Positions 1 through 7,617 of a stretch of DNA of 11,403 nucleotides are shown piece by piece. How positions within the stretch are numbered: the first letter of the stretch is position 1; each line of letters opens with the position of its first letter. Source of the stretch: Fidelibacterota bacterium UBA7300 (GTDB lineage: Bacteria; Fidelibacterota; Marinisomatia; Marinisomatales; UBA2128); assembly GCA_002471865.1 (NCBI GenBank), contig DKQU01000097.1, positions 1 to 11,403 on the forward strand. Direction: 5' to 3'. Made by a program: the position numbers and the translations under genes. The notes under the pieces are model-generated. The model was not told the origin of the DNA, did no database searches, and worked only from the letters and a program-made list of their open reading frames with translations.

Positions 1-249
1 AAAGTGAAGGATGAAATCGTCGCCGATGCAAGAGAGAAAGCTGAATCTCAAGTACAAAACGCTAAAATCCAAATCGATGCTGAGAAAGAGAAAGCTATTG
101 AAGAGATCAAGGGTGATGTTATCGATATCTCTCTCCAAGTGGCCGAGAAGCTTATCAAGCGAAATATCAGCAAGGAAGACAATTATGAATTGATTCAGGA
201 TTCCTTGAAGAAAGTCGGAACTGAAGGTGAAAGTAGAGCGGAAAGCTAA
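1..249 (+). CDS. atpF: F-type ATP synthase subunit b, C-terminal part (cut by window start)
   Basis: This is the C-terminal part of subunit b, the peripheral stalk protein that ties F1 to the membrane sector Fo and stops the alpha/beta hexamer rotating with the rotor. The frame is open from base 1, so the membrane anchor and true start lie upstream of the window. What remains is a highly charged, Ala/Glu/Lys-rich helix with coiled-coil character. It is followed by the family's C-terminal segment (DISLQVAEKLIKRNIS), which contacts delta. The stop overlaps the start of the delta gene by 23 bp. Identity rests on this motif plus its position before atpH and atpA. It could be a b' paralogue, which the visible part cannot exclude. 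Confidence 0.9.
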   Translation, partial: KVKDEIVADAREKAESQVQNAKIQIDAEKEKAIEEIKGDVIDISLQVAEKLIKRNISKEDNYELIQDSLKKVGTEGESRAES

Positions 250-766
250 ACAGTACGCCGCTGCACTTCTGGACGTGAGTCGGACAATTAATGCCGTGGA
301 TGAAGTGCATTCTTCGTTAAGCGTCCTCAAAGAAGTGTATAAAAAAGAGGCGGCTTTCAGAGCATTCTTTCTTAGCAGGAGATTGACTGGCGATCAAAAA
401 ATAGAAGTACTTAAAGCCATTCTGGGCGAGTCTTGTCACTCGCTGATAAAGACGTTGTTTGGCATTTTATCTGATAATCGGGAGCAGAATATTTTGTTGG
501 ATATTGCTCATGCATTCGAAGTCTTGCGGACAGATGAACTTCAAATTCTTGGAGCAACCATCTTTACAGCTGAATCACCGTCAAAAGACGACTACAATTC
601 AATTCGTGAAAGTCTGGCAAAAAGCACTGGGAAAAAAGTAGAGATTAACTCAGAAGTGAATCCTGATCTTTTGGGAGGACTGAAGCTCCGGCTGGGTAAT
701 CTCTTCATTGACGGTTCAATCAAAGGACAACTAGACTCGCTAAAACGGGAATTAACAATTACGTAG
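227..766 (+). CDS. atpH: F-type ATP synthase subunit delta (OSCP homologue)
   Basis: Subunit delta sits on top of the alpha3beta3 head and joins it to the b stalk. The 179-residue length is normal for the family. The N-terminus (KQYAAALLDVS, residues 8-18) matches the typical helical start. The C-terminus carries the family signature, with NPDLLGGLKLRLGN followed by FIDGSIKGQLDSLKREL. I chose the GTG at 227 because the usual delta N-terminus begins only a few residues before the AxxYAxAL motif and no better start is near. The start lies inside the end of atpF (23-bp overlap), and only a weak purine run precedes it, so translation is probably coupled to atpF. The gap to atpA is 18 bp. Confidence 0.95.
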   Translation: MKVERKAKQYAAALLDVSRTINAVDEVHSSLSVLKEVYKKEAAFRAFFLSRRLTGDQKIEVLKAILGESCHSLIKTLFGILSDNREQNILLDIAHAFEVLRTDELQILGATIFTAESPSKDDYNSIRESLAKSTGKKVEINSEVNPDLLGGLKLRLGNLFIDGSIKGQLDSLKRELTIT

Positions 767-784
767 CAACGGGATAATTCTAAA

Positions 785-2311
785 ATGGATATAAAAACAG
801 ACGAAATAAGAGATCTATTAATTAAAGAAATCGAGAAGTTTGATATCAGTGTCGATGTGGCTGAAGTCGGAGAAGTGATCGAGATTGGTGATGGTGTTGC
901 ACGAGTAAACGGTTTGGAAAATGTGGTGAGTTCTGAATTAGTAGAATTGCCTAATAATGTATTTGGCATGGCGCTGAACCTTGAAGCGGATAACGTAGGA
1001 CTGGTACTCTTTGGCGAAAGCCAGTTGGTGAAGGAAGGCGATATCGCCAAGCGGACCGGCAAAGTAGTAGAAATACCAGTAGGCGAAGCCATGCTCGGCA
1101 GAGTAGTTGATCCGCTGGGCAGACCAATAGATGGGAAAGGTCCAATCGCATCATCTCATAAACTGCCAATTGAACGAAAGGCATTAGGTGTGCTTGATCG
1201 TCAGCCGGTGAAGGAACCGCTCCAGACCGGGCTCAAGGCGATAGATTCCATGGTTCCCATCGGACGAGGACAGCGGGAACTTATCATTGGTGATCGTCAA
1301 ACCGGGAAAACAGCAATTGCCATTGATACTATTATCAATCAGAAAGTTACTCATAAAACAGACTCTCCGGTTTATTGTGTTTACGTCGCCATTGGTCAGA
1401 AGGCATCAACAGTTGCACAAGTTGTAGCAAAGCTGGAAGAGAACGGTGCGATGGAATACACAACCGTTGTAGCTGCCAGTGCTTCCGAGCCAGCACCGCT
1501 TCAATATATTGCTCCCTATGCCGGATGTTCTCTTGGCGAATATTTTCGGGATGATGGAAAACACGCCTTGGTCATTTATGACGACCTTTCTAAGCACGCC
1601 TGGGCTTATCGCCAGATGTCACTTTTGTTGAGACGTCCTCCCGGCAGGGAAGCGTATCCTGGTGACATATTTTATCTTCACAGCAGACTTCTGGAGCGAG
1701 CCAGCAAATTGAACGATAATCTCGGTGGAGGTTCTCTGACAGCTCTTCCCATCATTGAGACTCAGGAAGGCGATGTTGCGGCTTACATCCCTACTAATGT
1801 CATCTCTATTACGGACGGTCAGATCTATCTGGAGACGGGACTGTTCAATGCCGGTGTACGTCCTGCCATTGACGTGGGGCTCTCGGTCTCCCGTGTGGGA
1901 GGAAACGCTCAGATTAAGGGGATGAAGAAAGTTGCAGGGATGCTACGATTAGACTTGGCTCAGTTCCGAGAGCTTGAAGCGTTTGCCAAGTTTGGATCAG
2001 ACCTTGATAAGAACACACTGGCTCAGCTTACTAGAGGTCAGCGAATGGTGGAGATTTTGAAGCAAGGTCAATATTCACCGGTCGATGTGGCAAAACAGGT
2101 GGCTATTATTTGGGCAGGTAATAGCGGTTATCTTGATGACATACCGCAGGAGAGAGTGGCTGAGTTCGAAGAGGGTTTACACTCCTTCATGGAGGCAAAT
2201 TATGCAGAGATTCTTACTGAACTTTCAGATACCGGAGAGATGAGTGAAAAGAGCGAAAAGGGTCTTGCAAAAGGAGTAAACGAGTTTAAGAGCGGTTTTT
2301 CCACAGAATAA
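785..2311 (+). CDS. atpA: F-type ATP synthase subunit alpha
   Basis: This is the non-catalytic nucleotide-binding subunit of the F1 head, alternating with beta in the alpha3beta3 ring on the cytoplasmic side. At 508 residues it is normal length. The beta-barrel N-terminal domain covers about residues 1-95. The Walker A motif GDRQTGKT lies at 169-176, and the conserved RRPPGREAYPGD loop follows. The alpha/beta signature PAIDVGLSVS is followed by RVGG, which contains the arginine finger reaching into the beta catalytic site. The C-terminal helical domain ends in a short charged tail. One small oddity is KHAWAYRQ, where most alphas I recall have a smaller residue in place of Trp. Its TAA is immediately followed by the atpG ATG. 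Confidence 0.98.
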   Translation: MDIKTDEIRDLLIKEIEKFDISVDVAEVGEVIEIGDGVARVNGLENVVSSELVELPNNVFGMALNLEADNVGLVLFGESQLVKEGDIAKRTGKVVEIPVGEAMLGRVVDPLGRPIDGKGPIASSHKLPIERKALGVLDRQPVKEPLQTGLKAIDSMVPIGRGQRELIIGDRQTGKTAIAIDTIINQKVTHKTDSPVYCVYVAIGQKASTVAQVVAKLEENGAMEYTTVVAASASEPAPLQYIAPYAGCSLGEYFRDDGKHALVIYDDLSKHAWAYRQMSLLLRRPPGREAYPGDIFYLHSRLLERASKLNDNLGGGSLTALPIIETQEGDVAAYIPTNVISITDGQIYLETGLFNAGVRPAIDVGLSVSRVGGNAQIKGMKKVAGMLRLDLAQFRELEAFAKFGSDLDKNTLAQLTRGQRMVEILKQGQYSPVDVAKQVAIIWAGNSGYLDDIPQERVAEFEEGLHSFMEANYAEILTELSDTGEMSEKSEKGLAKGVNEFKSGFSTE

Positions 2312-3169
2312 ATGGCTAATCTAAAAGACATAAGGGATCGGATAAAGTCTATCCGAAACATACAGCAGGTGACAAAGGCTATGAAGATGGTAGCTGCAGC
2401 AAAACTCAGGAGAGCACAAGAACGGATGGAACAGGCCCGGCCATACGAAGAGCGCCTCAGTCAAGTTATTCACTCACTGCTGCCGGATGTAGATCGGGAA
2501 CTCCTACCTCTATTGGATGTGCGTGAGGTGAAAAGAGTTTGTATGGTATTGGTTACTTCAGATCGGGGGCTGGCAGGCTCTTTTAACTCAAGTATAATCC
2601 GTCGGGCTGAAGATGAGATTACAGCTTTTGGAAGAGAAGCAACTGACCTAATTTGTATCGGCCGGCGTGGACGAGACTATTTCCGTAAGCGTGATTATAA
2701 TGTAGTATCTGATTACGCGGATTTCTGGAACGAACTAAGTTTTACTCACGCTATGGAGTTTGGTGAAGATGTTATCGAGATGTTCGTGTCTGGCAAGGTT
2801 GACGAAGTACATGTTATTTTCAATTGGTTCAAAAGTGTCGGCACACAGGAAATCCATGTGGAACGTCTCCTGCCACTGGTTTATGAAGGAGAGGAGCAGA
2901 CACTTAGTGAAAGACTATATGAACCGTCGAAGGATGAATTGGTCCGTTCTCTAATACCGCGCCACATGAATGTTGAAATGTGGAAGTATCTTCTGGAATC
3001 ATACGCCAGCGAACAGGCAGCCCGCATGGTGGCAATGGACAATGCCACTGAAAATGCGGGTGAACTGATACATGATCTGCGGTTGGAGTTTAATAAGTTG
3101 AGGCAGGCGGCTATTACCAAAGAAGTTTTGGAAATAATAAGCGGAGCAGAAGCACTTAGAGTTCAATAG
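2312..3169 (+). CDS. atpG: F-type ATP synthase subunit gamma
   Basis: Gamma is the central rotor shaft inside the alpha3beta3 ring; its rotation drives the binding changes in beta. The 285-residue length is typical of bacteria. The N-terminal helix has the classic sequence DIRDRIKSIRNIQQVTKAMK followed by MVAAAKLRRAQ. The C-terminal helix has the gamma signature ARMVAMDNATENAGELI, then LRQAAITKEVLEIISGAEAL, which contacts beta and epsilon. The ATG directly abuts the atpA stop (TAAATG) with no Shine-Dalgarno, which suggests re-initiation by ribosomes finishing atpA. A 43-bp gap follows before atpD. I see no long insertion of the chloroplast/cyanobacterial type. Confidence 0.97.
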   Translation: MANLKDIRDRIKSIRNIQQVTKAMKMVAAAKLRRAQERMEQARPYEERLSQVIHSLLPDVDRELLPLLDVREVKRVCMVLVTSDRGLAGSFNSSIIRRAEDEITAFGREATDLICIGRRGRDYFRKRDYNVVSDYADFWNELSFTHAMEFGEDVIEMFVSGKVDEVHVIFNWFKSVGTQEIHVERLLPLVYEGEEQTLSERLYEPSKDELVRSLIPRHMNVEMWKYLLESYASEQAARMVAMDNATENAGELIHDLRLEFNKLRQAAITKEVLEIISGAEALRVQ

Positions 3170-3200
3170 TATGAATACATAAATTACTTATTAGAATTAA

Positions 3201-3205
3201 AAGGA
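3201..3205 (+). promoter_or_regulatory. Ribosome binding site of atpD
   Basis: The run AAGGA, within TTAAAAGGATGAAATAATGG, lies 7 bases before the atpD ATG. It is the only textbook Shine-Dalgarno sequence I could find before any start codon in this window. It suits the need to make beta, with alpha, in threefold excess over gamma. Confidence 0.7.
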
Positions 3206-3212
3206 TGAAATA

Positions 3213-4607
3213 ATGGCAGCAGGGAAAGTATCACAGATTATGGGAGCCGTGGTAGATGTTGTATTTGAGGACGGTTATTTACCTGAAATTTTCAATGCGT
3301 TGGAAATTGAAAGGAGTGATAGTACCAAACTCATACTTGAAGTGGCTCAGCATTTGGGCGATGCCACCGTCCGAACAGTGGCTATGGACAACACTGACGG
3401 TCTAGCTCGTGGGTACGAGGTGAAAGATACAGGTCAGCCCATCTCCATGCCTGTAGGACCAGATACACTGGGTCGACTATTTGATGTTCTGGGAAATCCT
3501 ATTGATGGCAAACCTGCTCCCATAACTGAAAAACGTTATCCTATTCACCGACCTGCTCCAAAGCACGAGGATCTCTCAACTTCTCAGGAGGTTTTGGAGA
3601 CTGGTATTAAGGTGGTGGATCTTATGGAGCCGTACACGAAGGGCGGCAAGACTGGTCTTTTTGGTGGCGCCGGCGTTGGTAAGACTGTTCTCATTCAAGA
3701 ATTGATTCACAACATTGCGACAGAACATGGAGGTTATTCTGTTTTTTCCGGTGTTGGTGAGCGAACCCGTGAAGGCAATGATCTTTACCTTGAAATGAAG
3801 GAGTCTGGCGTTATCGATAAGACTTGTATGGTCTTTGGTCAAATGAACGAACCGCCCGGCGCCCGTCTCCGCGTGGGGCTTTCCGGTCTGACCATGGCTG
3901 AATATTTCCGTGATGAAGAAGGACGTGATGTACTGCTTTTCATTGATAATATCTTCCGGTTTACACAGGCCGGTTCTGAGGTGTCGGCATTGCTAGGACG
4001 GATGCCGTCGGCGGTGGGATACCAGCCTACGCTTTCCACTGAAATGGGAGAGTTGCAGGAAAGAATTACTTCTACAAAGAAAGGGTCGGTAACATCTGTG
4101 CAGGCTATTTATGTACCGGCGGATGACCTGACGGATCCGGCGCCGGCCACAAGTTTTGCTCACCTTGATGCTACTTCAGTACTGGAGAGAAAAATCGCTG
4201 AATTGGGTATTTATCCTGCTGTGGATCCACTGGCATCAACTTCCCGGATAATGGATCCACGTATCATCGGTGAGAAACACTATCAAGTTGCACGGTCGGT
4301 ACAGGTTGTGCTTCAGAAGTACAAGGAGCTTCAGGATATTATCGCCATTTTAGGAATGGACGAGCTTTCTGATGAAGACAAGTTAGCAGTAGCTCGAGCG
4401 AGAAGAATTCAGAAGTTTATGTCTCAGCCGTTCTTCGTGGCAGAGCAATTTACCGGCGTTGAAGGTCGTTACGTTTCTCTCGAAGATACAGTCTCCGGTT
4501 TTGAAGCAATCTTAAATGGTGAAGCAGATGACTTACCCGAGAATGCTTTTATGTACGTTGGAACTATCGACGAAGCAAAAGACAAGGCTAAGAAAACAGC
4601 GAATTGA
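3213..4607 (+). CDS. atpD: F-type ATP synthase subunit beta (catalytic)
   Basis: Beta holds the three catalytic sites that make or hydrolyse ATP in F1. At 464 residues it is normal length. Visible motifs are Walker A GGAGVGKT at 151-158 with Lys157, the catalytic glutamate in GERTREGND (Glu183), Walker B LLFIDN at 241-246, and the adenine-stacking tyrosine Tyr334 just before the signature PAVDPLASTS (335-344). The DELSDED loop at 383-389 contacts gamma and epsilon during coupling. All catalytic residues are present. The start is fixed by a good ribosome binding site. The stop overlaps the next ATG by one base (TGATG), coupling it to atpC. Confidence 0.99.
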   Translation: MAAGKVSQIMGAVVDVVFEDGYLPEIFNALEIERSDSTKLILEVAQHLGDATVRTVAMDNTDGLARGYEVKDTGQPISMPVGPDTLGRLFDVLGNPIDGKPAPITEKRYPIHRPAPKHEDLSTSQEVLETGIKVVDLMEPYTKGGKTGLFGGAGVGKTVLIQELIHNIATEHGGYSVFSGVGERTREGNDLYLEMKESGVIDKTCMVFGQMNEPPGARLRVGLSGLTMAEYFRDEEGRDVLLFIDNIFRFTQAGSEVSALLGRMPSAVGYQPTLSTEMGELQERITSTKKGSVTSVQAIYVPADDLTDPAPATSFAHLDATSVLERKIAELGIYPAVDPLASTSRIMDPRIIGEKHYQVARSVQVVLQKYKELQDIIAILGMDELSDEDKLAVARARRIQKFMSQPFFVAEQFTGVEGRYVSLEDTVSGFEAILNGEADDLPENAFMYVGTIDEAKDKAKKTAN

Positions 4608-5002
4608 TGAAATCATTTCTACTGGAAATCGTTACACCTGATAAACTCCTCGATAAGAGTGAGGTGACTTATGTCCGCTGTCCTGGGATGGATGGACTTT
4701 TTGGCGTTATGAATGGGCATATACCAGCTCTCATTGCAATGAAAACGGGGGAGATAAAAGTGACCAAGGACGGTAAGGATTTGTTCTTCGCCACAAGTGG
4801 TGGTTACGCCGATATTTCGATAGAAAAGGTTGAACTTTTAGTGGAAACTGCTGAACAGGCAGATGAAATTGATGTGAAACGCGCGGCATTAGCTCAAGAT
4901 AAGGCAAAAGAACATATGTCTAAAGGTGATGTGGATTATATTCAGTCGAAAGCAAAACTCGATCGAGCAGTTAATCGTCTAGCTGTCGCTAAAAGACATT
5001 AA
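4607..5002 (+). CDS. atpC: F-type ATP synthase subunit epsilon
   Basis: Epsilon sits on the foot of gamma, links it to the c-ring and can inhibit ATP hydrolysis. At 131 residues it is full length, with the N-terminal beta-sandwich (about 1-83; GLFGVMNGHIPALI is typical) and the two-helix C-terminal domain (about 88-131). I chose the ATG at 4607, which overlaps the atpD stop as TGATG, over a TTG one codon earlier at 4604. The second domain contains IDVKRA at 88-93, Glu83, and Arg120/Arg124 in DRAVNR. These correspond to the ATP-binding residues described for Bacillus PS3 epsilon, so ATP sensing is plausible. It is the last gene of the ATP synthase operon; a 58-bp gap follows. Confidence 0.96.
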   Translation: MKSFLLEIVTPDKLLDKSEVTYVRCPGMDGLFGVMNGHIPALIAMKTGEIKVTKDGKDLFFATSGGYADISIEKVELLVETAEQADEIDVKRAALAQDKAKEHMSKGDVDYIQSKAKLDRAVNRLAVAKRH

Positions 5003-5060
5003 TCTTTTCTGGCTTGCAGAAACTCCTTCGTCTTTTTAACAAGTAGAGTCAAATTTTATC

Positions 5061-6830
5061 ATGTTTAAACGTACTCATACCTGCGGTGAACTTCGATCTT
5101 CCCATATTAGCAGTGAAGTCTGCCTGAACGGCTGGGTTTCTACCACTCGAGATCACGGCGGTCTTATTTTTGTGGATATCCGCGATCGCTACGGAATCAC
5201 TCAGATTACGTTCGATGAGGAATCTAACCCTAATCAGTTCAAAATTGGCCGGAAGCTTTCCATGGAAGATGTTATCTCCGTTCGTGGTATTGTACAGCCT
5301 CGAAAGGAAGGAGCAGTGAGGAAAGACCTCGCTACAGGCGAAATTGAGGTAGATGTGATTGAGATCGAGGTACTCAATGAGACTGCTCCTCTTCCGTTTG
5401 TCGTAAGTGATCGGGAAAGCGCCAGTGAGGACTTCCGACTGAAGTACCGCTACATGGAGCTTCGGACGAAAGAACTTCAGAGTTACATGGATATTCGTCA
5501 CAGAACCTCTCAGGCAGTGCGGAGTTACCTTTCTGATGATGGCTTCATGGAGATAGAAACGCCGTACCTTATGCGTTCTACTCCCGAAGGAGCACGAGAT
5601 TATCTTGTACCAAGCCGCATTCACAAAGGAAAATTTTACGCGCTCCCTCAGTCGCCTCAGACTTACAAGCAGCTTCTGATGATCTCAGGGTTTGATCGCT
5701 ACTTTCAAATTGTACGGTGCTTTAGGGATGAAGACCTTCGAGCAGATCGCCAGCCGGAGTTTACACAGATTGATTTGGAAATGTCGTTCATAGATGAGGA
5801 CGATATTCGAGAGGTTGTAGAAGGGCTCGTTCGCTATGTTTTTCGGGAGGTGATAGATTTAGAAATGCCGGCAGATTTTCCAACAATGTCCTACGATGAA
5901 GCGGTGGAGACTTACGGAACCGACAGCCCGGATATTCGCTTCGGTCTTCCGTTGATTGACTTTTCTGATTACGGTTCAGCCTCTGAGTTCGAGGCGATGC
6001 ATAATGCGGACTGCATCAAGGCGATTGTCGTGGAAGACGGCAGTGGTTACTCACGGAAAGTGATTGACGGGTTGACAGATTTTGTGAAAGATTACTCGGC
6101 TCAGGAAGGGAAAGAAACTTTGGGAAGTTTAGCGTGGATGCGTCTTCAAAATGGCGAATTTACCGGCGGTGTGAGCAAATTCTTCGGCAATGAATTACAG
6201 CAGAAGATAATCTCTGATCTAAAGCTAAAAGATAACGCACTCATTCTTGCAGCAACGGGGGAACGAGCAACTGTCTTGCCAACTATGGGAGCTTTGCGAT
6301 TGGAGATAGCTAAGAGAGATGATCTTTTATCGGATGATGATTTCAAACCAGTCTGGATTATGGAATTCCCGCAATTTGAAAAAGATGAGAAAAGCGATAA
6401 ATGGGTTTTCTTGCACCATCCATTCACTTCTCCGAGAGAGGAGGATTTGGAGTTGCTCGATAACGATCCAGGTGCTGTGAAATCGCGAGCATACGATTTG
6501 GTCATTAACGGTTATGAAATCGCAGGCGGCTCAATCCGAAATCACAATCCAAAAGTACAGATGAAGATTTTAGACATTCTTGGCATTCCGGAAAAGGAAG
6601 CCAATGAGAAGTTCGGTTTTCTATTAGAAGCACTTACTTACGGAGCACCTCCCCATGGCGGCATTGCTTTCGGATACGACCGCTTTGTCATGCTTCTTGC
6701 CGGGACTCATCAGATCCGCGATGTTATCGCCTTCCCCAAAACTACCAGTGCCCTCAGCCTTATGGATGGCTCGCCTAGCGAAGTTGCGAAAGAGCAGTTG
6801 AATGAGCTGGGGATAAAGCTTAAGAAGTAA
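5061..6830 (+). CDS. aspS: Aspartyl-tRNA synthetase, bacterial type, probably non-discriminating (Asp/Asn)
   Basis: This class IIb synthetase attaches aspartate to tRNA-Asp. At 589 residues it has the bacterial layout: OB-fold anticodon domain (about 1-105), catalytic core with QSPQ at 197-200, motif 2 FRDEDLRADRQPEFTQID at 221-238, a GAD insertion (about 295-420), and motif 3 GIAFGYDRFVMLLAG at 534-548 with Arg541. In the OB fold it reads RDHGG (His32) and RKEGAV (Gly84). From memory, Pseudomonas-type non-discriminating enzymes have His and Gly at these positions, while discriminating E. coli-type enzymes have Leu and Lys. If so, it also makes Asp-tRNA-Asn and the cell would need GatCAB. The start matches the usual THTCGEL N-terminus; no clear ribosome binding site precedes it. 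Confidence 0.97.
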   Translation: MFKRTHTCGELRSSHISSEVCLNGWVSTTRDHGGLIFVDIRDRYGITQITFDEESNPNQFKIGRKLSMEDVISVRGIVQPRKEGAVRKDLATGEIEVDVIEIEVLNETAPLPFVVSDRESASEDFRLKYRYMELRTKELQSYMDIRHRTSQAVRSYLSDDGFMEIETPYLMRSTPEGARDYLVPSRIHKGKFYALPQSPQTYKQLLMISGFDRYFQIVRCFRDEDLRADRQPEFTQIDLEMSFIDEDDIREVVEGLVRYVFREVIDLEMPADFPTMSYDEAVETYGTDSPDIRFGLPLIDFSDYGSASEFEAMHNADCIKAIVVEDGSGYSRKVIDGLTDFVKDYSAQEGKETLGSLAWMRLQNGEFTGGVSKFFGNELQQKIISDLKLKDNALILAATGERATVLPTMGALRLEIAKRDDLLSDDDFKPVWIMEFPQFEKDEKSDKWVFLHHPFTSPREEDLELLDNDPGAVKSRAYDLVINGYEIAGGSIRNHNPKVQMKILDILGIPEKEANEKFGFLLEALTYGAPPHGGIAFGYDRFVMLLAGTHQIRDVIAFPKTTSALSLMDGSPSEVAKEQLNELGIKLKK

Positions 6831-6838
6831 CATTTTTT

Positions 6839-6870
6839 TTGCAGGTGAAAATATCATCTGAGTTTATAAT
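6839..6870 (+). promoter_or_regulatory. Possible promoter for the sirtuin/GH109/symporter/kinase cluster
   Basis: The 58-bp gap after aspS contains a perfect -10 hexamer TATAAT at 6865-6870 in an A/T-rich stretch. The best -35 candidate is TTGCAG at 6839-6844, but the 20-base spacer is longer than the usual 17. Transcription would start around 6877, leaving a leader of only about a dozen bases before the ATG at 6889. A TATAAT in A/T-rich DNA can arise by chance, so this is tentative. Confidence 0.3.
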
Positions 6871-6888
6871 CTTTTTTCAGCATCTTTT

Positions 6889-7617
6889 ATGAATATCACT
6901 CCCCTAAACACCACCGATTACGACCATATCGTATTTTTTACCGGTGCTGGTATGTCGGCTGAGTCGGGTGTACCGACGTATCGCGGTTCGGGAGGGATCT
7001 GGCACGAGTACCGGTGGGAAGATTACGCTAGCCAAGAAGCTTGGAAGCGTAATCCCGATAAAGTGTTTGATTTCCACGATGAGCGGCGAAAGGAAGCCCT
7101 GAAGTGTAATCCCCACGCAGGTCATGAGGTTATAGCACTCCTTGAACAAGATCACCCTGATGTATCAGTAGTAACACAAAATATAGACGGTATGCACCAG
7201 CGATCCGGCTCCCGAAAGGTCACCGAATTGCACGGCAGCATTTGGCGGATACGTTGCGAGGAAGAGGGAGTTATTCATGAGGACATGAATCCTGGGCCGT
7301 ACGCTGCCAGAAAATGTAACTGTGGCGCCTGGCTCCGGCCAGATATTATCTGGTTTAGCGATTATCTTAATCCTAATATCTTGAGCCAAGCCGATGAAAT
7401 TGTATCCCGGGCTGATCTATTCATCTCTATCGGCACATCGGGAGTGGTGTGGCCAGCGGCGGGGTATCCACAATTGGCGAAATCCGGGGGTGCTAAGTTG
7501 ATCGAAATTAATCCCGAACCGACCGAACTGTCACATCTTTATGATCAGATTTATCCTGATAAAGCAGGGAAAGTGCTTCAGAAGTTGTTTGATCTTCTCC
7601 ATCTTAACATCACTTAA
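6889..7617 (+). CDS. cobB: Sirtuin-type NAD-dependent protein deacylase (CobB/SIRT5-like)
   Basis: This SIR2-family enzyme uses NAD+ to remove acyl groups from protein lysines in the cytoplasm, giving nicotinamide and O-acyl-ADP-ribose. At 242 residues it is the usual CobB length. The NAD-binding motif is GAGMSAESGVPTYRG at 19-33. TQNID is at 97-101, the catalytic His115 lies in ELHGS, and GTSGVVWPAAG and EINPEPT lie in the second half. It aligns with the class III (CobB/SIRT5) pattern, but the Tyr of the acyl pocket (FYxxRR in CobB and SIRT5) is His63 here (FHDERR), while the Arg is kept. Only three cysteines (123, 143, 145) occupy the zinc-ribbon region. No Shine-Dalgarno is visible. Its TAA abuts the next ATG, so it belongs to the following cluster. 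Confidence 0.93.
   Translation: MNITPLNTTDYDHIVFFTGAGMSAESGVPTYRGSGGIWHEYRWEDYASQEAWKRNPDKVFDFHDERRKEALKCNPHAGHEVIALLEQDHPDVSVVTQNIDGMHQRSGSRKVTELHGSIWRIRCEEEGVIHEDMNPGPYAARKCNCGAWLRPDIIWFSDYLNPNILSQADEIVSRADLFISIGTSGVVWPAAGYPQLAKSGGAKLIEINPEPTELSHLYDQIYPDKAGKVLQKLFDLLHLNIT

Noticed and set aside
3205..3213. Mini-ORF ATG-AAA-TAA whose stop overlaps the atpD start
   Set aside because: A two-codon frame in the ribosome binding region is likely chance; no evidence of regulation.
4604..4606. TTG as the start codon of atpC
   Set aside because: The ATG at 4607 directly follows, overlaps the atpD stop as TGATG, and gives the usual epsilon N-terminus.
4991..5008. AAAAGA / TCTTTT inverted repeat at the end of atpC as a terminator
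   Set aside because: The stem is six A/T-rich base pairs, overlaps the stop codon, and is not followed directly by a U-run; too weak to call.
5049..5624. Antisense 191-codon open frame over the start of aspS
   Set aside because: It lies fully opposite a well-conserved coding region, has no recognisable motif, and is explained as a shadow frame.
6833..6840. Run of eight T after aspS as an intrinsic terminator
   Set aside because: No G/C-rich hairpin precedes it; only the short palindrome AAGCTT is near.
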